A stretch of DNA of 64,000 bases from Cryobacterium melibiosiphilum (lineage in GTDB: Bacteria; Actinomycetota; Actinomycetes; Actinomycetales; Microbacteriaceae). Positions within the stretch are counted from its first letter, which is position 1; each line of letters starts with the position of its first letter. Below the pieces are notes generated by a model. The model was not told where the DNA came from and made no database searches. It was given only the letters and a program-made list of their open reading frames with translations. The position numbers and the translations under genes were made by a program. Positions 33,549 to 43,326 of this stretch are shown here, in pieces. The stretch is taken from positions 29,283 through 93,282 of the forward strand of contig NZ_QZVS01000079.1 in NCBI RefSeq assembly GCF_003602235.1. Direction: 5' to 3'.

Positions 33549-36080
33549 CTACTCGCGCAGGGTCGCCCCGAACGCGAGCCCCGCCGCGGCGACGCCGGCC
33601 AGGCGGGCGTCGCTCGCCTCGGCGGCCGTCAGCGTGCGGTCCGTCGCGCGGAACCGCAGCGCGAAGGTCAGCGACTTCTGCCCCGGCAGCACGCCGGCGC
33701 CACGGTAGTCGTCGACGAGTTCGATGCTCTCGAGCAGCGCTCCGGCACCCTCGACGACGGATGCCGACAGCTCGGCCGCCGACACCTCGGCGGCGACCAC
33801 GAGCGACAGGTCCTGCGTTGCCGCGGGCATGGTGCCGATCGGGTGCACGGTCAGCTCACGTTCGGCGTGGTCGAGCACGACGCTCAGGTCGATCTCCGCG
33901 ACGGCGACGACGGCCGGCAGGTCGAACGACTTGGCGATGGTGGGGAGCAGTTCGCCGGCGAACCCGACCGACGTGGCGCCGGCATCCGTCGTGACGAACA
34001 GTTCGGCCGTGCGCCCCGGGTGCATCGCCTGATGCAGGCCCTGACACACCTCGATGCGCACCCCGGTCGCGAGGGCGACCTGCTGCACGGCGGCGAGGGC
34101 ATCCTGCCAGGTGGCAGCCAGGGCCGGCTGGCTGGGCTGGTGCCGCACGGTGTTGCCCACGATGACGACGCCGACGCGGTACGGCTGCGGCGGGATGCCG
34201 TCGTTCAGCGCGGCAACGGTTTCAGCGCTCGGCCGTACTCCCCCGGCCGGCAGCTCCGCGGTGCCGTACGCGCGGCCGGCTTCGGGCCGGAACACGAGGC
34301 CCTGCTCGTAGATGGCGAGGTCGATGATGCCGCGCGAGCGGTTGCGGTGCGCGATCTGCAGCAATCCCGGCAGCATCGAGGTGCGCAGGAACGGCGCCTC
34401 ACCGTCCATCGGGTTCTTGAGGCGAATCTCGGCCGTCGGCCCGGAAGCCGCGCCGAAGACAGCATTCTCGCCCTTGCCCAGGAACGGGTAGGTCAGCACC
34501 TCGGTGTGGCCGGTGGCCGCGAGGGTCTGCGCGACAACCCGGCGCAGGCGCTGCGCGGTCGTCAGTCCGCGGCCGGGCGGGGCGATCGGCAGCACCGAGG
34601 GAATCCGGTCGTAGCCCACGATGCGGGCGACCTCCTCGGCGAGGGTCCACTTGTCGGTCAGGTCGGGCCGCCAGGTCGGCGGGGTCGCGACCAGGTCGCC
34701 ATCCGCTTCGATGAGCAGGGCGCCGATCTCAGTCAAAGCGTGGCGCACCTCCTCCGCGGTGTACTCCAGGCCGATCAGGCCCGACACGAACCCGAAGGGC
34801 AGCACGATCGGCGTCGGCGAGGGTGCGTTGTGGTGCACCGAACCGAGGTCGTCGGGCGTTCCGCCGGCGAGCTGAACGAGCAGTTCCACCACGCGGGCGG
34901 CAGCCGCGGCGGCCACGGCCGGGTCGACGCCGCGCTCGAAGCGGCGGCTGGCCTCGCTCGGCAACTTGTGCCGGCGGGCGCTGCGGGCGATCGACACGGA
35001 GTCGAAGTTCGCCGCCTCGATGAGCACGTTGGTGCTGGTGCTGTCGATCTCGGTCGACGCCCCGCCCATCACGCCGGCCAGGCCGATCGGCCCGGATTCG
35101 TCGGTGATCAGCAGGTCTTCACCGTTCAGGGTGCGGGTGACGTCGTCGAGGGTGACGATCTTCTCGCCCGGCTGCGCCCGGCGCACGCGGATGCCGCCGC
35201 TCAGCTTGTCGAGGTCGTAGGCGTGAACGGGCTGGCCGAGTTCGACCATCACGTAGTTCGTCACGTCGACGGTCAGCGAGATCGAGCGGATGCCGGCCAG
35301 CCCCAGGCGGGCGACCATCCAGGCCGGGGTCGGCCGGGTCGGGTCGATGCCGCGCACCGCGCGGGTCACGAACACGCTCACGCCGAGGCGATCGCGCACG
35401 GGAGCCTGATCGTCGATGACCACCGGGAACTCGACCTGCGGCGCGACCGGGGTCACCCGGTGGGCGGGGTCACGGAAGGCTGCGCCGGTGGAGTGCGAGT
35501 ATTCGCGGGCGACGCCGCGAATCGAGAACGCGTAGCCGCGATCGGGGGTGACGTTGATCTCCACGGCGGAGTCGTCGAGGCCGAGCAGTGCGATCGCGTC
35601 GGTGCCGACGGGCGCGTCGAGGCCGAGGTCGGCCAGGCGCAGAATTCCGTCGTGCTCGTCGCCGAGGCCGAGCTCACGCGCGGAGGCGATCATGCCGTCG
35701 GACACGTGGCCGTAGGTCTTGCGCGGCGCGATCGGGAACGGGCCGGGCAGCACCGCGCCGGGCAGGGTCACGACGACCTTGTCCCCGACGAGAAAGTTGT
35801 GCGCTCCGCACACGATGCCGTGCACGGCGGGGCCGCCGTCGGCGGCGAGCTCGTCGCCGGGCGCGACGCGCACCTGGCACCAGTTGATGGTCTTGCCGTT
35901 GGTCTGCGCTTCGCCGACGAACTCGAGCACCTCACCGACCACGATGGGTCCGGAGAGCTCGAAACGGTGGATGTCTTCCTCTTCGAGGCCGACCTTCACG
36001 AGGGCGGCGTGCACGTCTTCGGGCGTGGTGCCGGGGGCCAGGTCGACGTACTCGCCCAGCCAGCTCAGTGGTACCCGCAT
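33549..36080 (-). CDS. pheT: Phenylalanine-tRNA ligase beta subunit
   Basis: 843 residues, full length. It starts [14 protein letters not shown] and has the tRNA-binding EMAP-like domain (about 42-160), B3/B4 editing domain, B5 domain, catalytic-like core and the C-terminal anticodon-binding domain (DLSLVVAAEVSAAELSASVVEG...LTFALRFRATDRTLT). It forms the alpha2beta2 enzyme with PheS and edits mis-made Tyr-tRNA(Phe). Its ATG overlaps the pheS stop (TGATG), so the two are translationally coupled. Confidence 0.97.
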   Translation of the reverse strand: MRVPLSWLGEYVDLAPGTTPEDVHAALVKVGLEEEDIHRFELSGPIVVGEVLEFVGEAQTNGKTINWCQVRVAPGDELAADGGPAVHGIVCGAHNFLVGDKVVVTLPGAVLPGPFPIAPRKTYGHVSDGMIASARELGLGDEHDGILRLADLGLDAPVGTDAIALLGLDDSAVEINVTPDRGYAFSIRGVAREYSHSTGAAFRDPAHRVTPVAPQVEFPVVIDDQAPVRDRLGVSVFVTRAVRGIDPTRPTPAWMVARLGLAGIRSISLTVDVTNYVMVELGQPVHAYDLDKLSGGIRVRRAQPGEKIVTLDDVTRTLNGEDLLITDESGPIGLAGVMGGASTEIDSTSTNVLIEAANFDSVSIARSARRHKLPSEASRRFERGVDPAVAAAAAARVVELLVQLAGGTPDDLGSVHHNAPSPTPIVLPFGFVSGLIGLEYTAEEVRHALTEIGALLIEADGDLVATPPTWRPDLTDKWTLAEEVARIVGYDRIPSVLPIAPPGRGLTTAQRLRRVVAQTLAATGHTEVLTYPFLGKGENAVFGAASGPTAEIRLKNPMDGEAPFLRTSMLPGLLQIAHRNRSRGIIDLAIYEQGLVFRPEAGRAYGTAELPAGGVRPSAETVAALNDGIPPQPYRVGVVIVGNTVRHQPSQPALAATWQDALAAVQQVALATGVRIEVCQGLHQAMHPGRTAELFVTTDAGATSVGFAGELLPTIAKSFDLPAVVAVAEIDLSVVLDHAERELTVHPIGTMPAATQDLSLVVAAEVSAAELSASVVEGAGALLESIELVDDYRGAGVLPGQKSLTFALRFRATDRTLTAAEASDARLAGVAAAGLAFGATLRE

Positions 36081-37147
36081 CAGACGTTCATCCCGAACTG
36101 CTGGCTGAACCGAACGTCGCCTTCGACCATGTCGTGCATATCCTTTACATCATTGCGGAACATCAGGGCGCGATCGGCGCCAACACCAAACGCGAACCCG
36201 GAGTAGACCTCGGGGTCGATCCCGGCCGAACGCAGCACGTTGGGGTGCACCATGCCGCAGCCGCCCCACTCGATCCAACGTGCGCCGTCCTTGAACGTCG
36301 GGTGCCAGACGTCGAGCTCGGCGCTCGGCTCGGTGAACGGAAAGTAATTCGGGCGCAGGCGCACCTTCGCTTCGGGGCCGAACAGGGCCTGCACGAAGTG
36401 GTCGAGGGTGCCGCGCAGGTGCGCCATGGTGAGGCCCTTGTCGATGGCGATGCCCTCGATCTGATGGAACACCGGGGTGTGCGTGGCGTCGAGCTCGTCG
36501 GTACGGTAGACCCGGCCCGGGCCCACGACGTAGACGGGCAGCTCTCGAGAGAGCAACGCGCGCAGCTGCACGGGTGAGGTCTGCGTGCGGAGGACCAGGT
36601 GGGCATCCGTCGGCTCGACGAAGAAGGTGTCCTGCATCGCGCGCGCCGGGTGGTCTTCGTCGAAGTTGAGGCCGTCGAAGTTGAACCATTCGCTCTCGAG
36701 CTCGGGCCCTTCGGCGACCTCCCAGCCCATCGCGACGAAGACGTCGGCAGCGCGTTCCATCAGCACGGAGATCGGATGCCGCGCTCCGGGCGTCCAGGTT
36801 GACGCCGCCGCGGTCACGTCTACGGCTTCGGCGGCGAGCTGGGCGGATGCCTCGGCCTCGCCGATCTCGGCCTCCCGCGCGGTCAGCGCCTGGGTGACGC
36901 GGCCGCGGGCCTGGCCGACGAGCTTGCCGGCGGCGGCCTTCTGGTCGTTCGGAACGCTGCGCATCAGGGCGTTGAGCTTGGACAGCGGGGAGGACTCCCC
37001 CGCGTGCTCGCTGCGCACAGCTTTGAGGGCGACGCTGGTCTCGGCGGCAGAAATGGCGGTGAGGGCCGCGGTGACCGCAGCGCTCACCGCCGCTTCAGAG
37101 ATTGCCGGTTCAGAAGATTCGGTGGGGTTTTCAGTGGGAGCAGACAC
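36080..37147 (-). CDS. pheS: Phenylalanine-tRNA ligase alpha subunit
   Basis: 355 residues from a GTG at 37147. A TTG three codons earlier is excluded because it falls on the probable -10 hexamer. The N-terminal coiled coil (about 20-95) precedes the class II core: [47 protein letters not shown] (motif 2 region) and a C-terminal GSGFAFG-type motif 3 ([17 protein letters not shown]). Attaches Phe to tRNA(Phe) together with PheT. Confidence 0.96.
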   Translation of the reverse strand: MSAPTENPTESSEPAISEAAVSAAVTAALTAISAAETSVALKAVRSEHAGESSPLSKLNALMRSVPNDQKAAAGKLVGQARGRVTQALTAREAEIGEAEASAQLAAEAVDVTAAASTWTPGARHPISVLMERAADVFVAMGWEVAEGPELESEWFNFDGLNFDEDHPARAMQDTFFVEPTDAHLVLRTQTSPVQLRALLSRELPVYVVGPGRVYRTDELDATHTPVFHQIEGIAIDKGLTMAHLRGTLDHFVQALFGPEAKVRLRPNYFPFTEPSAELDVWHPTFKDGARWIEWGGCGMVHPNVLRSAGIDPEVYSGFAFGVGADRALMFRNDVKDMHDMVEGDVRFSQQFGMNV

Positions 37148-37155
37148 AAGGCCCA

Positions 37156-37161
37156 AGTTTA
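37156..37161 (-). promoter_or_regulatory. -10 hexamer for leaderless pheS
   Basis: The minus strand reads TAAACT, ending eight bases before the GTG start of pheS. There is no ribosome site, so a leaderless pheST mRNA is likely. Confidence 0.5.
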
Positions 37162-37197
37162 GCGGGCTCAGCGCCGGCCGTTCGTGAGCCGGCCGGG

Positions 37198-38130
37198 CTA
37201 GTGAGCCCCGCCGCCGGCGGTCGCCTGTGCTCCGAGCGCATTCGAGTAGACGAGGTTCGGGTCGCCCGGCGTGGTCGGCCCGTTGCGGGTCTCGTCCGTG
37301 ATGACCCCGCCGCTCTTCGGGCCGGTACGCTTGGCGATCCTGCGGGCCAGCCAGGACAGGGACAGGTTCATTGCCAGGTAGATCGCCAGCACGACGAAGA
37401 AGAACGAGAACTGGTACTGGTTGCCGAAGAACTGGGACAGGTTGTAGTTACCGCTGCGCAGCAGTTCGTTGTAGCCAACCACGAACGCGAGCGAGGTGTC
37501 CTTGAGCAGCACGACGAGCTGGGCGATGATGATCGGCAACATCTGGCGGAACGCCTGGGGAAACTCGATGCGGAAGCGGGTGGCGATCGGGGTGAGGCCG
37601 ATGGCCAGTCCAGCTTCCCGCTGTCCGCTCGGCAACGCCTTGATGCCGGCGCGAAGTGCCTCACCGATAATGGCGCCGTTGTAGACGGCTAGGGCGGTGA
37701 CGCCGGCCCAGAACGATCCGGTGGAGAACACGAGCAGGATGAAGAGCATCATCAGCAGAACGGGCATGCCGCGGAAGAATTCCAGCACCACTGTGGTGGG
37801 GATGCGGATCCAGGCGTTGTCCGAGGCCCGGCCGAACGAGAAGAGCACGCCGATGATCAGGGCGAAGACCGCGGCGACGGCGGCCATCCGCAGCGTGTTC
37901 AGCGCGCCCATGCCCAGGGTGCGCCAGACCTGCACGTCGTTGAAGACGTCCCACCGGGACGCATCCCAGAGGCCGGGTTGCACGGCACCGTTAGCGCTGG
38001 CCTTGGGCAGGCCGAGTACGACGATGAGGGCGAGGAGACCGCCGACGATGAGGACAATGCCGAGGATCGAAATCACGCGGGACCGGGCACGGGCTTTGGG
38101 GCCGGGAACGTCATAGAGTACGGAGGTCAT
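37198..38130 (-). CDS. gluD: Glutamate ABC transporter permease, GluD-like
   Basis: 310 residues. The HisM-type polar amino acid permease fold has an EAA-like loop ([35 protein letters not shown]). The start overlaps the gluC stop (ATGA). The C-terminal tail of about 45 hydrophilic residues is longer than in bacterial HisM proteins and typical of actinobacterial GluD. Gene order gluA-gluB-gluC-gluD matches the Corynebacterium glutamate system. Confidence 0.9.
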   Translation of the reverse strand: MTSVLYDVPGPKARARSRVISILGIVLIVGGLLALIVVLGLPKASANGAVQPGLWDASRWDVFNDVQVWRTLGMGALNTLRMAAVAAVFALIIGVLFSFGRASDNAWIRIPTTVVLEFFRGMPVLLMMLFILLVFSTGSFWAGVTALAVYNGAIIGEALRAGIKALPSGQREAGLAIGLTPIATRFRIEFPQAFRQMLPIIIAQLVVLLKDTSLAFVVGYNELLRSGNYNLSQFFGNQYQFSFFFVVLAIYLAMNLSLSWLARRIAKRTGPKSGGVITDETRNGPTTPGDPNLVYSNALGAQATAGGGAH

Positions 38131-38774
38131 CGGAGTACCGCCACCTTCTTTTCGATCCGGCCGGCGATCAGGCCGAGCGGGATGGTGATGATGAGGTAGA
38201 AGGCGGCAACTCCGAGCAGGATGGCCACGACCGCGTCACCGCGCTCGTTGGTCACCTGGCGGGCGGCCCCGAAGAGTTCGAAGACGAAGAACGCTCCGGC
38301 GACCGAGGTGTTCTTGGCCAGGGCGATGAAGACGTTGATCAGCGGCGGGATGACCATGCGAATGGCCTGCGGCATGACGATGAACGACAGGGTCTGGCCG
38401 AAGCTGAGCCCGATGCTGCGGGCCGCTTCGGCCTGGCCGACGTGCACGCCGTTGACACCGGAGCGCAGCGCCTCGGCGACGAACGGTGAGGTGTACACCG
38501 TGAGGCCGATCGCGGCGAGCTGGAAGTAACCGGGCGTGAACTGCAGGTAGGGCAGCAGGTAGGCGCAGAAGAACAGCACGAGCGTGAGTGGGGTGTTGCG
38601 CACGATTTCGGTGTAGACCGTGGCGAAGGCTCTGAACGAGCCGACGGGCGAGATGCGCATCGCCGCCACGATGATGCCGAGGATGAAAGCGCCGATTCCG
38701 GCGAGGGCGAGGAGGCCCAGGGTGTTCCGGAAGCCTTCCAGGAACGTTGGCAGGTTGTCGATGACTGCGTCCAC
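38127..38774 (-). CDS. gluC: Glutamate ABC transporter permease, GluC-like
   Basis: 215 residues of the polar amino acid permease family: about five spans, the YTEIVRNTPLTLVLFF signature near residue 50, and an EAA loop (VHVGQAEAARSIGLSFGQTLSFIVMPQAIRMVIPP). It partners with GluD in the channel. A strong hairpin (38841-38874) separates it from gluB. Confidence 0.92.
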   Translation of the reverse strand: MDAVIDNLPTFLEGFRNTLGLLALAGIGAFILGIIVAAMRISPVGSFRAFATVYTEIVRNTPLTLVLFFCAYLLPYLQFTPGYFQLAAIGLTVYTSPFVAEALRSGVNGVHVGQAEAARSIGLSFGQTLSFIVMPQAIRMVIPPLINVFIALAKNTSVAGAFFVFELFGAARQVTNERGDAVVAILLGVAAFYLIITIPLGLIAGRIEKKVAVLR

Positions 38775-38840
38775 AACTCACCTCCTCTTCTTAGGTCTGT
38801 AGATCTGAACTGCGGGGCTTGGCCCGCGGGAATACTCACC

Positions 38841-38874
38841 GGGATGGCCCGTCCGATATCGAACGGGCCATCCC
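38841..38874 (-). terminator. Intercistronic hairpin after gluB
   Basis: GGGATGGCCCGT / ACGGGCCATCCC, 12-bp perfect arms with a CGATATCG centre, between the gluB stop and gluC. Probably a 3' stabiliser or partial terminator that makes the binding-protein mRNA more abundant than the permease mRNA. Confidence 0.7.
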
Positions 38875-38910
38875 GGCTCAGTGTACGAGCGACACTGCGG
38901 GTGCTGTCGA

Positions 38911-39777
38911 CTAGTAGCGGTCGACGGCCGGCGGCTCGGGGGTGTCGAGAACCGTGCCGGCGGTGGACTCCCAGGCGTCAACCCAGGTTCCGTCGTCGTA
39001 GGCCTCTTCGAGAACGTCGTTGATGAAGTTGCGGAACTCGGTGTCCTCGAGCGCCAGACCGATGCCGTAGGGCTCTTCGGTGAAGGGGTTGTTCACAACT
39101 TCGAACTCACCCTCATTCTGGTCGGCGAGGCCGGCCAGGATCACGTTGTCGGTCGTGACCGCGACGACTTCACCGCTGCGCAGCGGGCCGAGGCAGTTGG
39201 AGTAGGTGTCCGTGGCGATGACGTTCGTCGTATACGCCTGGATGTTCTTCTCCGACGTCGAACCGCTCACCGTGCAGACGGGCTGGTCGGTGAGGTCCTC
39301 GGGACCGGTGATGTCGGTGTTGCCGGCGAGAACGAGCAGGTCCTGCCCGGCGGAGTAGTACGGTCCGGCGAAGGACACGACCTCCTTGCGGGTGTCGTTG
39401 ATCGTGTAGGTGGCGACGACGAGGTCGACCTGGCCGTTCTGGATGAACGGCTCGCGGTTGGCCGAAACGGTCTCGGTCCAGGTGATTCCCGACGCCGGAA
39501 TACCGAGCTTGGCGGCGATGAGCTTGCCCATTTCAACGTCGAACCCGACCGGGTCGCCGTCGGGGCCGCGTAGGCCGAACAGCGGCTGGTCGAACTTCGT
39601 GCCGATGGTGATTTCGCCTGCTTCGGCGAGGGCGGCCATCGTGGTGCCTTCCGCGAACTCGGGTGCGTCGGCTACCTCAGCCGAGCCGTTGGATGCGCCG
39701 GAGTCGGTGCAGCCGCTGAGCACGAGTGCGCTCGCGAGGGCAAGGGCCGAGATTGCGAGGCCTTTTTTGAGTCTCAT
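38911..39777 (-). CDS. gluB: Glutamate-binding lipoprotein, GluB-like
   Basis: 288 residues. Signal peptide with lipobox LVLSGC and lipidated Cys23. The mature part is a family-3 solute-binding protein: ITIGTKFDQPLFGLRGPDGDPVGFDVEMGKLIAAKLGI, an ATYTINDTRKEVVSFAGPYY segment around the ligand-binding Arg/Asp, and EEPYGIGLALEDTEFRNFINDVL near the end. CAGGAG lies seven bases before the ATG. Confidence 0.93.
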   Translation of the reverse strand: MRLKKGLAISALALASALVLSGCTDSGASNGSAEVADAPEFAEGTTMAALAEAGEITIGTKFDQPLFGLRGPDGDPVGFDVEMGKLIAAKLGIPASGITWTETVSANREPFIQNGQVDLVVATYTINDTRKEVVSFAGPYYSAGQDLLVLAGNTDITGPEDLTDQPVCTVSGSTSEKNIQAYTTNVIATDTYSNCLGPLRSGEVVAVTTDNVILAGLADQNEGEFEVVNNPFTEEPYGIGLALEDTEFRNFINDVLEEAYDDGTWVDAWESTAGTVLDTPEPPAVDRY

Positions 39778-39859
39778 GTGTCTGCTCCTGATTGCTGTGA
39801 GGTGCTATGGACGTTCTTGCTCACCGAACAGTGACCAAGAAATCTGTGGGAACGCAGGT

Positions 39860-40648
39860 TTAGTGCGCCAGAATCTTGGAGAGGAAATCTTTCGCTCTCG
39901 TGCTCTGGGGGTTCGTGAAGAACTCCTCGGGGGTCGTCTCCTCGACGATTTCACCCTCGGCCATGAAGATCACGCGATCCGCGGCCTTGCGGGCGAAGCC
40001 CATCTCGTGGGTGACGACGATCATGGTCATGCCGTCGTTGGCGAGGTCGACCATGACCTCGAGAACCTCGTTGATCATTTCCGGGTCGAGTGCGCTGGTG
40101 GGCTCGTCGAGCAGAATTAGCTTCGGCTCCATCGCGAGGGCACGGGCGATGGCAACGCGCTGCTGCTGGCCACCGGAGAGCTGAGCCGGCATCTTCTTGG
40201 CCTGGTTGGCTACCCCGACGCGTTCGAGCAAGGCCATGGCCTTCTTCTCCGCATCGGCCTTGGACAGGCCGCGCACTTTGATGGGGCCGAGCGTCACGTT
40301 CTCGAGCACGGTCTTGTGCGCGAACAGGTTGAAGGCCTGGAACACCATGCCCACGTCGGCGCGCAGGGTGGCGAGGGCGCGGCCCTCGGCCGGCAGCTTC
40401 ACACCGTCGATGGTGATCACGCCGTCGTCGATGGTTTCGAGGCGGTTGATGGCCCGGCAGAGGGTGGACTTGCCCGACCCGCTCGGTCCGATGACCACGA
40501 CGACCTCGCCACGGTTGACCGTGGCGTTGATGCCCTTGAGAACGTGCAGTTCTCCGTAGTGCTTGTTGATGTCTTTCACGACCACCAGCGGTTCGCCACG
40601 ACGGACCGTGATATTCGAGGTGGCCGGCGTCGGGTCTATTGGCTCCAT
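39860..40648 (-). CDS. gluA: Glutamate ABC transporter ATPase, GluA-like
   Basis: 262 residues. One ABC domain: Walker [11 protein letters not shown]-loop [11 protein letters not shown], signature LSGGQQQRV, Walker [13 protein letters not shown] and switch THEMGFAR, all typical of polar amino acid importers. About 18 extra N-terminal residues precede the domain. TAAGTT at 40655-40660 (read on the minus strand) ends six bases before the ATG, so the operon mRNA may be leaderless. Confidence 0.94.
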   Translation of the reverse strand: MEPIDPTPATSNITVRRGEPLVVVKDINKHYGELHVLKGINATVNRGEVVVVIGPSGSGKSTLCRAINRLETIDDGVITIDGVKLPAEGRALATLRADVGMVFQAFNLFAHKTVLENVTLGPIKVRGLSKADAEKKAMALLERVGVANQAKKMPAQLSGGQQQRVAIARALAMEPKLILLDEPTSALDPEMINEVLEVMVDLANDGMTMIVVTHEMGFARKAADRVIFMAEGEIVEETTPEEFFTNPQSTRAKDFLSKILAH

Positions 40649-40723
40649 CCCCCCAACTTAGGCGCAATTGAAACGGATGGTGCACCAACTCCCCGACGGT
40701 AACCCATTTGTAACAGAGGAGGG

Positions 40724-42175
40724 TCAGTCCATGAGACGGCTCGGAGCTTTCAGAAACAACCCGACCGCCAGGGCCGCGACCAGGCACAGGGCCGTGTTGA
40801 CACCAATGGCGGCGAGCACCCCGATGAGCATCGTCTCGCCGGTCTCGGAACCGAGCGCGTGCACCCGGGCGGCCACGATCGCACTCATGATCGGGATGCC
40901 GAGGGTGATTCCGACCTGCTGGCTCATGGTGGCGAGCCCGGTGGCCAGGCCTTGCTCAGCATCCGTCAGCCCGGCTGTCGCCGTGACCATGAACCCGACG
41001 ATCACGATCAGGTTGGCCACCCCACCCACGAAGGTGGCGACCAGCAGCAGCGCGAGCGAACTGCCGGTCGTCCCGAGAAACAGTAACGAGCCGGTGGCGG
41101 CGGCCTGCACCAGGAATCCCCCGACGATCGCCGTTTTCGTACCCCACCGACCAATCAGGAGTGGGCCGACCATGCCGCCGAGCACGGTCCCGATGCCGAG
41201 CACGGCGAACGAGAGTCCCGCCATCAGGGGCGAGTACCCCAGTGTCTTCTGCAGGTACAGGGTGAGCAGGAACACCAGCGAGGTCTCGGTGACGAACGCG
41301 AGCATGCCCGCGATATTGCCCCACGCGATCGTGCTGCGTCGCAACACGGCAATCGGCACCAGCGGATGCTGCGCCCGGCGTTCCAGCTGCCCGAACACCA
41401 CCAGCAGCGCCGCTCCCCCGACAAGTGACCCGACGGTGAGCGGGGTCGTCCACGAGGTCTGCGCGGCCGACGACAGGCCGTAGACAATAAAGAGGAGCGC
41501 CGCCGTCACGGTGATCGCTCCCGGAACGTCCATCCGCGATCGGTGCGCCGGGCGGGATTCCGCCACGACCAGGGGTGCCAACACCACCACCGCGAGCGCG
41601 ACCGGCACATTGAGGAAGAACGCCCACCGCCACGAGAGCAGGTCGGTCAGCACACCGCCCAGGATCGCGCCCGTCGTGAAGCCCGCCGCCATCAGTGCCC
41701 CGTTCAGGCCGAGCGCTTTCTCCCGCAGCCGCCCCTCGGCGAACGATGTGGTGAGCAGGGACAGCGCCGCCGGCACCACGGCCGCCGTCGCCATCCCCTG
41801 CAGCACTCGCGCGATCAGCAGCACCGCGGGCGTGGTCGCGAATCCGCCCAGGAGCGATCCGATGCCGAGCACGGCCATCCCGAGCACGAAAAGTCTCCGT
41901 CGGCCGAGCACATCGCCGATCCGGCCGAAGAGCAGCGTGAAGCCCGCCGCGCAGAGCGCGAACGACGTCACGACCCATTGCAGGGTGTCGAGGCCGAAAC
42001 CGATCTCGTCGCCGATGGCCGGAAGGGCTACATTGAGGATGGAGAAGTCGACGGCGAGGGTGAAACTGGCCGTCAGCAGCAGCACCAGAACCAGGCGCTG
42101 CCGTGCCGACATGCGGGTCGCGGGTGGTGCCAAGCGCGGGCCGGGTGACAGAGCTGCAGGGGTCGATGGGGTCAT
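40724..42175 (-). CDS. MFS drug exporter, DHA2 (EmrB/QacA) family
   Basis: 483 residues from ATG at 42175, with GGAAGG seven bases upstream. About 14 hydrophobic spans are visible. Motif A-like LFGRIGDVLGRRRLFVLGM follows span 2, and span 5 has the antiporter motif C-like GFTTGAILGGVLTDLLSW. Proton-driven export of drugs or other small molecules is inferred from the family. It is divergent from an MmyB-like regulator, a common repressor/exporter arrangement. Confidence 0.9.
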   Translation of the reverse strand: MTPSTPAALSPGPRLAPPATRMSARQRLVLVLLLTASFTLAVDFSILNVALPAIGDEIGFGLDTLQWVVTSFALCAAGFTLLFGRIGDVLGRRRLFVLGMAVLGIGSLLGGFATTPAVLLIARVLQGMATAAVVPAALSLLTTSFAEGRLREKALGLNGALMAAGFTTGAILGGVLTDLLSWRWAFFLNVPVALAVVVLAPLVVAESRPAHRSRMDVPGAITVTAALLFIVYGLSSAAQTSWTTPLTVGSLVGGAALLVVFGQLERRAQHPLVPIAVLRRSTIAWGNIAGMLAFVTETSLVFLLTLYLQKTLGYSPLMAGLSFAVLGIGTVLGGMVGPLLIGRWGTKTAIVGGFLVQAAATGSLLFLGTTGSSLALLLVATFVGGVANLIVIVGFMVTATAGLTDAEQGLATGLATMSQQVGITLGIPIMSAIVAARVHALGSETGETMLIGVLAAIGVNTALCLVAALAVGLFLKAPSRLMD

Positions 42176-42253
42176 GAGGATGCCTTCCGGTTTCGCTGAG
42201 TGTTGTTGCACCCAGCCTCCGCACTCCGCTGGCACGCAACCACACCGTGCCGT

Positions 42254-42300
42254 GCCTACCCTCGCCAGGGGTAGGCAGTTGACGCGTCACAGGGGCAGAC
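42254..42300. promoter_or_regulatory. Candidate operator in the MFS/MmyB-like divergent promoter
   Basis: GCCTACCC-TCGCCAG-GGGTAGGC (42254-42276) is a perfect 8-bp-arm inverted repeat. Its right part CAGGGGTAGGCAG is echoed directly downstream as CAGGGGCAGACTG. A TTGACG -35-like hexamer (42279-42284) lies between. It fits binding by the neighbouring HTH regulator. Confidence 0.6.
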
Positions 42301-42308
42301 TGAAGACC

Positions 42309-43238
42309 ATGACCGGTCCCACGAACGCATCCAGCACATCGCCGGCCAGCACCACGCAGGCCCGGACCGCCCAGGCCAGCACCGCGCAGGCCGGCAGCAC
42401 GGCGCTTGGCGATTTTCTGCGCATCCGTCGCTCGGGCCTGCAACCCGAAGACGTCGGGCTGCCGACCTACGGAGTGCGGCGCGTTCCCGGCCTGCGCCGG
42501 GAGGAGCTCGCCCTGCTCGCCGGCGTGAGCATGACCTACTACACCCGGCTGGAGCAGGGCCTCAGCAACAACGCCTCCCCCGCCGTGCTCGAGGCCATCA
42601 CCCGCGCGCTACGGCTCAACGAGGCCGAGCGCGCACATCTGATGGACCTTGCCGCTCCGGCACCGACGCGGCGACGGCGCAACGCCAAACCAGACCGGGT
42701 CCGCCCCGGCACGCTGCGACTGATCGACTCGCTCGCGGGCACGCCCGCGGTCGTGCTCGGCCGCCGCAGCGAGGTCCTGGCCTGGAACGTGCTCGGCCAC
42801 GCCCTGGTCGCCTCGCACGTGGACTTCGAGAGCCCGGATCGACCGGCCGAGCGCCCCAACCTGACCCGGATGCTCTTTCTCGACGCCCACACGCGCGATC
42901 TGTACGCTCGTTGGGGCGAGGAGGCGGCGCGGGCGGTCGCATCACTGCGACTGTTGGCCGGGCGCTTCGACGACGACCAGCACCTCCATGCGCTGATCGG
43001 AGAGCTGACGCTGAACAGCGCGGAATTTGCACGCCTGTGGGCGAAGCATCCGGTGGATATCTGCCGGTCGGGCCTGAAATACTTTGACCATCCGACGGTC
43101 GGATCCCTGGAGCTGCACTTCGAAGTGCTCACACCGCCCGACGACTCGGGGCACCGCATCCTGATGTACACCGCCGAACCCGACTCGCCGAGTGCGGCCG
43201 CGCTGCAGCTGCTGCAGTCGGCGCCGCACTGGTCGTGA
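42309..43238 (+). CDS. XRE-type regulator with MmyB-like ligand-binding domain
   Basis: 309 residues. A low-complexity Ala/Ser/Thr/Gln N-terminus (repeats of TAQAS) covers the first 30 residues. An HTH follows (GLRREELALLAGVSMTYYTRLEQGL, about 66-92), then the MmyB-like domain with NVLGHALVASHVDF, PNLTRMLFLDAHTRDLYARWGEEAARAVASLR and FARLWAKHPVDICRSGLKYFDHPTVGSLELHFEVL. Such proteins usually repress a divergent transporter or dehydrogenase; here the MFS exporter is the obvious target. ATG at 42309. Confidence 0.88.
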   Translation: MTGPTNASSTSPASTTQARTAQASTAQAGSTALGDFLRIRRSGLQPEDVGLPTYGVRRVPGLRREELALLAGVSMTYYTRLEQGLSNNASPAVLEAITRALRLNEAERAHLMDLAAPAPTRRRRNAKPDRVRPGTLRLIDSLAGTPAVVLGRRSEVLAWNVLGHALVASHVDFESPDRPAERPNLTRMLFLDAHTRDLYARWGEEAARAVASLRLLAGRFDDDQHLHALIGELTLNSAEFARLWAKHPVDICRSGLKYFDHPTVGSLELHFEVLTPPDDSGHRILMYTAEPDSPSAAALQLLQSAPHWS

Positions 43239-43268
43239 CCGGCTCGCCGTGGCTTCGCCCGGCATGCG

Positions 43269-43305
43269 GAATGCCCACCCGGAGCAAGGCTCCGGGCGGG
43301 CATTC
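43269..43305 (+). terminator. Intrinsic terminator after the MmyB-like gene
   Basis: 17-bp arms (43269-43285 and 43289-43305, one mismatch) with an AAG loop, followed by a T-rich GTGTTGTTCT tail. It lies between convergent genes. Confidence 0.8.
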
Positions 43306-43326
43306 GTGTTGTTCTGACGAGCAAGG

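Noticed and set aside
33516..36206. A 896-codon plus-strand frame across pheT
   Set aside because: Mirror frame of pheT with shadow-type composition; pheT is unambiguous on the minus strand.
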